Shown here in pieces: positions 5,944-7,208 of a DNA stretch of 7,208 nt (position 1 is its first letter; each line of letters starts with the position of its first letter). The notes below the pieces were generated by a model. It had not been told where the DNA came from, made no database searches, and was given only the letters and a program-made list of their open reading frames with translations. The DNA comes from Enteractinococcus sp. (GTDB lineage Bacteria > Actinomycetota > Actinomycetes > Actinomycetales > Micrococcaceae): positions 1-7,208 of the forward strand of contig JAJUIX010000062.1 of NCBI GenBank assembly GCA_029267455.1, given 5' to 3'. Made by a program: the position numbers and the translations under genes.

Positions 5944-7208
5944 ACAAACAATCCTAGAAGCCAGACGAAAATGATGGACGTGACGCCCATGATCCCCGTG
6001 GTGACGGTGTGGGTCCGGTACCCCTGTGGCACTGTGAGATTCCCAAACCGTGTCACCACCCAGAAGTATGAGTCATTTGCATGCGAAACCGTCATCGCCC
6101 CGGCGGCAATCGCCATGACGGCCAGAGCAATTTCCACATCGGTTTGGAGGCCCAAGACGTCGAGGAGTGGCACCACGATCCCTGCTGAGGTAACCATCGC
6201 GACGGTGGATGACCCCTGAGCCGTTTTCAATACGGCTGAGACAACGAACGGGAAGAATAACCCGATCGAAGCAAAGCCCGGGGCAACTTCCGTAATGTAA
6301 GCGATTACCGGGGTTGCGGCAATCACTGCACCAAGTGCCCCGCCGGCGCCGGTAATGAACAGAATCGGTCCGGTGACTCTAAGAGTTTCCTCGGTGATAT
6401 TCTGCAGCTCAGCCATGCGGTGCTGGATCCCTAATAGGACCAGTGCCACAAGTAATCCAAGGGCCAAAGCGATGACGGGGATACCAAAGAATTCAAGAAG
6501 TTCAGCGAGAAAGCCTTCCCATCCGACCATCGTGACGATTGAGCCAGTCGCCATCGCAATGATCGGTACGGCAATGGGGAGGAAGGATATGAGTTTATTG
6601 GGCAATCGCCCATACGATTCGCGGAGCGCCTCATATTCGGCTTCGACGTCTTCGTCAGTTATTTCTTCATCCTCGGGAGTTCTGATGCCGCGGCTTAACC
6701 AGATTGAAGCGAAATAGGACACGATGAGCGCAGGGATGGAGACAATAAACCCTACCCCGATCACGAGTATGAGGTTATCCTCCAACCCCAGCGTGGTGGC
6801 TGCTGCGATCGGGCCGGGGGTCGGTGGGATGAATACGTGCGAAATATAGAGGCCGGAAGCAAGTGCCACGGTCATCGCCGCCGATGAGGTGGCGGTGCGG
6901 CGCACCAGCGCCCGACGAATCGGGTTGAGTACTACAAACCCAGAATCACAAAACACCGCGATCGACACGATAAACCCCATCAACTGGGTGGCTAGTACGG
7001 GGTGACGCTTCCCCACCGTGTTGACCAGGGCATCGGCCATTTGGAACCCACCACCGGTTCGTTCAAGGATCAGCCCGATGAGAGCGCCGAAGATAATGAC
7101 GATACCGATTGAGGTGAATATCCCGGAGAAACCTTCCCCGATGACGGTGGCGATCCCTGGCGTACCATCGTCACGATCGGTGAGCGGAATGCCGCCGAGC
7201 AACCCAAA
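5940..7208 (-). CDS. GntP-family permease, probable glycerate/gluconate:H+ symporter (N-terminus beyond the window)
   Basis: A polytopic inner-membrane transporter of the GntP (gluconate permease) family, which imports aldonic and related sugar acids with protons. 422 residues are visible; the frame is open to the right edge, so a few dozen N-terminal residues of a typical 440-470-residue protein are missing. Family motifs, counted from the window edge, include GALIGLILERTGG (41-53), VFCDSGFVVLNPI (85-97), SHVFIPPTPGPIAAA (123-137), KTAQGSSTVAMVTSAG (328-343) and SHANDSYFWVVTRFG (375-389). A cytoplasmic-type loop at about 177-196 is strongly acidic (PEDEEITDEDVEAEYEAL). The stop TGA overlaps the ATG of the glycerate kinase gene, so the two form an operon with the permease first. 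From this pairing I infer glycerate as substrate; the sequence alone only supports a sugar acid. No promoter is visible because it lies outside the window. Confidence 0.93.
   Translation of the reverse strand, partial: FGLLGGIPLTDRDDGTPGIATVIGEGFSGIFTSIGIVIIFGALIGLILERTGGGFQMADALVNTVGKRHPVLATQLMGFIVSIAVFCDSGFVVLNPIRRALVRRTATSSAAMTVALASGLYISHVFIPPTPGPIAAATTLGLEDNLILVIGVGFIVSIPALIVSYFASIWLSRGIRTPEDEEITDEDVEAEYEALRESYGRLPNKLISFLPIAVPIIAMATGSIVTMVGWEGFLAELLEFFGIPVIALALGLLVALVLLGIQHRMAELQNITEETLRVTGPILFITGAGGALGAVIAATPVIAYITEVAPGFASIGLFFPFVVSAVLKTAQGSSTVAMVTSAGIVVPLLDVLGLQTDVEIALAVMAIAAGAMTVSHANDSYFWVVTRFGNLTVPQGYRTHTVTTGIMGVTSIIFVWLLGLFV
5952..5955 (-). promoter_or_regulatory. Ribosome binding site of glxK inside the permease gene
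   Basis: AGGA on the minus strand lies 8 bases before the glycerate kinase ATG and within the last codons of the permease gene. With the ATGA stop/start overlap it supports reinitiation or coupled translation, and supports the ATG at 5941-5943 as the true start. Confidence 0.55.

Noticed and set aside
1..7208. Mobile element, CRISPR array, tRNA/rRNA gene, toxin-antitoxin or defence island
   Set aside because: No transposase or integrase, no regularly spaced repeats, no cloverleaf-like sequence and no small paired genes were seen. The genes are mostly recognisable chromosomal families in single units.

Overview
This window looks like ordinary core chromosome from an actinobacterium. It is visibly G+C-rich and has GTG starts. 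A HAIR-type operator lies in front of clpB, which is an actinobacterial style of heat-shock control. The TrmB, YihY and DoxX-like proteins also read as actinobacterial. A member of the Micrococcales, perhaps Micrococcaceae, is my best guess, but this rests on family resemblance only and is not proven by the window.

Layout from left to right: (1) the first 202 codons of clpB on the minus strand, running off the left edge just before the Walker A motif; (2) its 253-base upstream region, with a strong Shine-Dalgarno, a small hairpin, a near-consensus HAIR operator, a 10-base palindrome and a degenerate direct repeat; (3) a minus-strand orphan lipoprotein with a lipobox and acidic, low-complexity ends; (4) a divergent plus-strand YihY/BrkB-family membrane protein; (5) a convergent minus-strand DoxX-like membrane protein with a long, highly charged helical tail; (6) a divergent plus-strand trmB (tRNA m7G46 methyltransferase); (7) a convergent minus-strand pair, a GntP-family permease (N-terminus beyond the right edge) followed by glycerate kinase. 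The pair overlaps by ATGA, which implies translational coupling.

The only clear functional unit is the gntP-glxK pair. It reads as uptake of a sugar acid, probably glycerate, followed by phosphorylation to a glycolytic phosphoglycerate. The other genes look like single-gene transcription units in alternating orientation, with very short convergent gaps (21 bases at 3041-3061, 13 bases at 4779-4791) and no convincing intrinsic terminators.

I saw no mobile elements, CRISPR arrays, rRNA or tRNA genes, attachment sites or defence-type clusters. I do not think the window contains a new multi-gene system. The items most worth a second look are the HAIR site, the charged tail on the DoxX-like protein, the orphan lipoprotein and the inferred glycerate operon.
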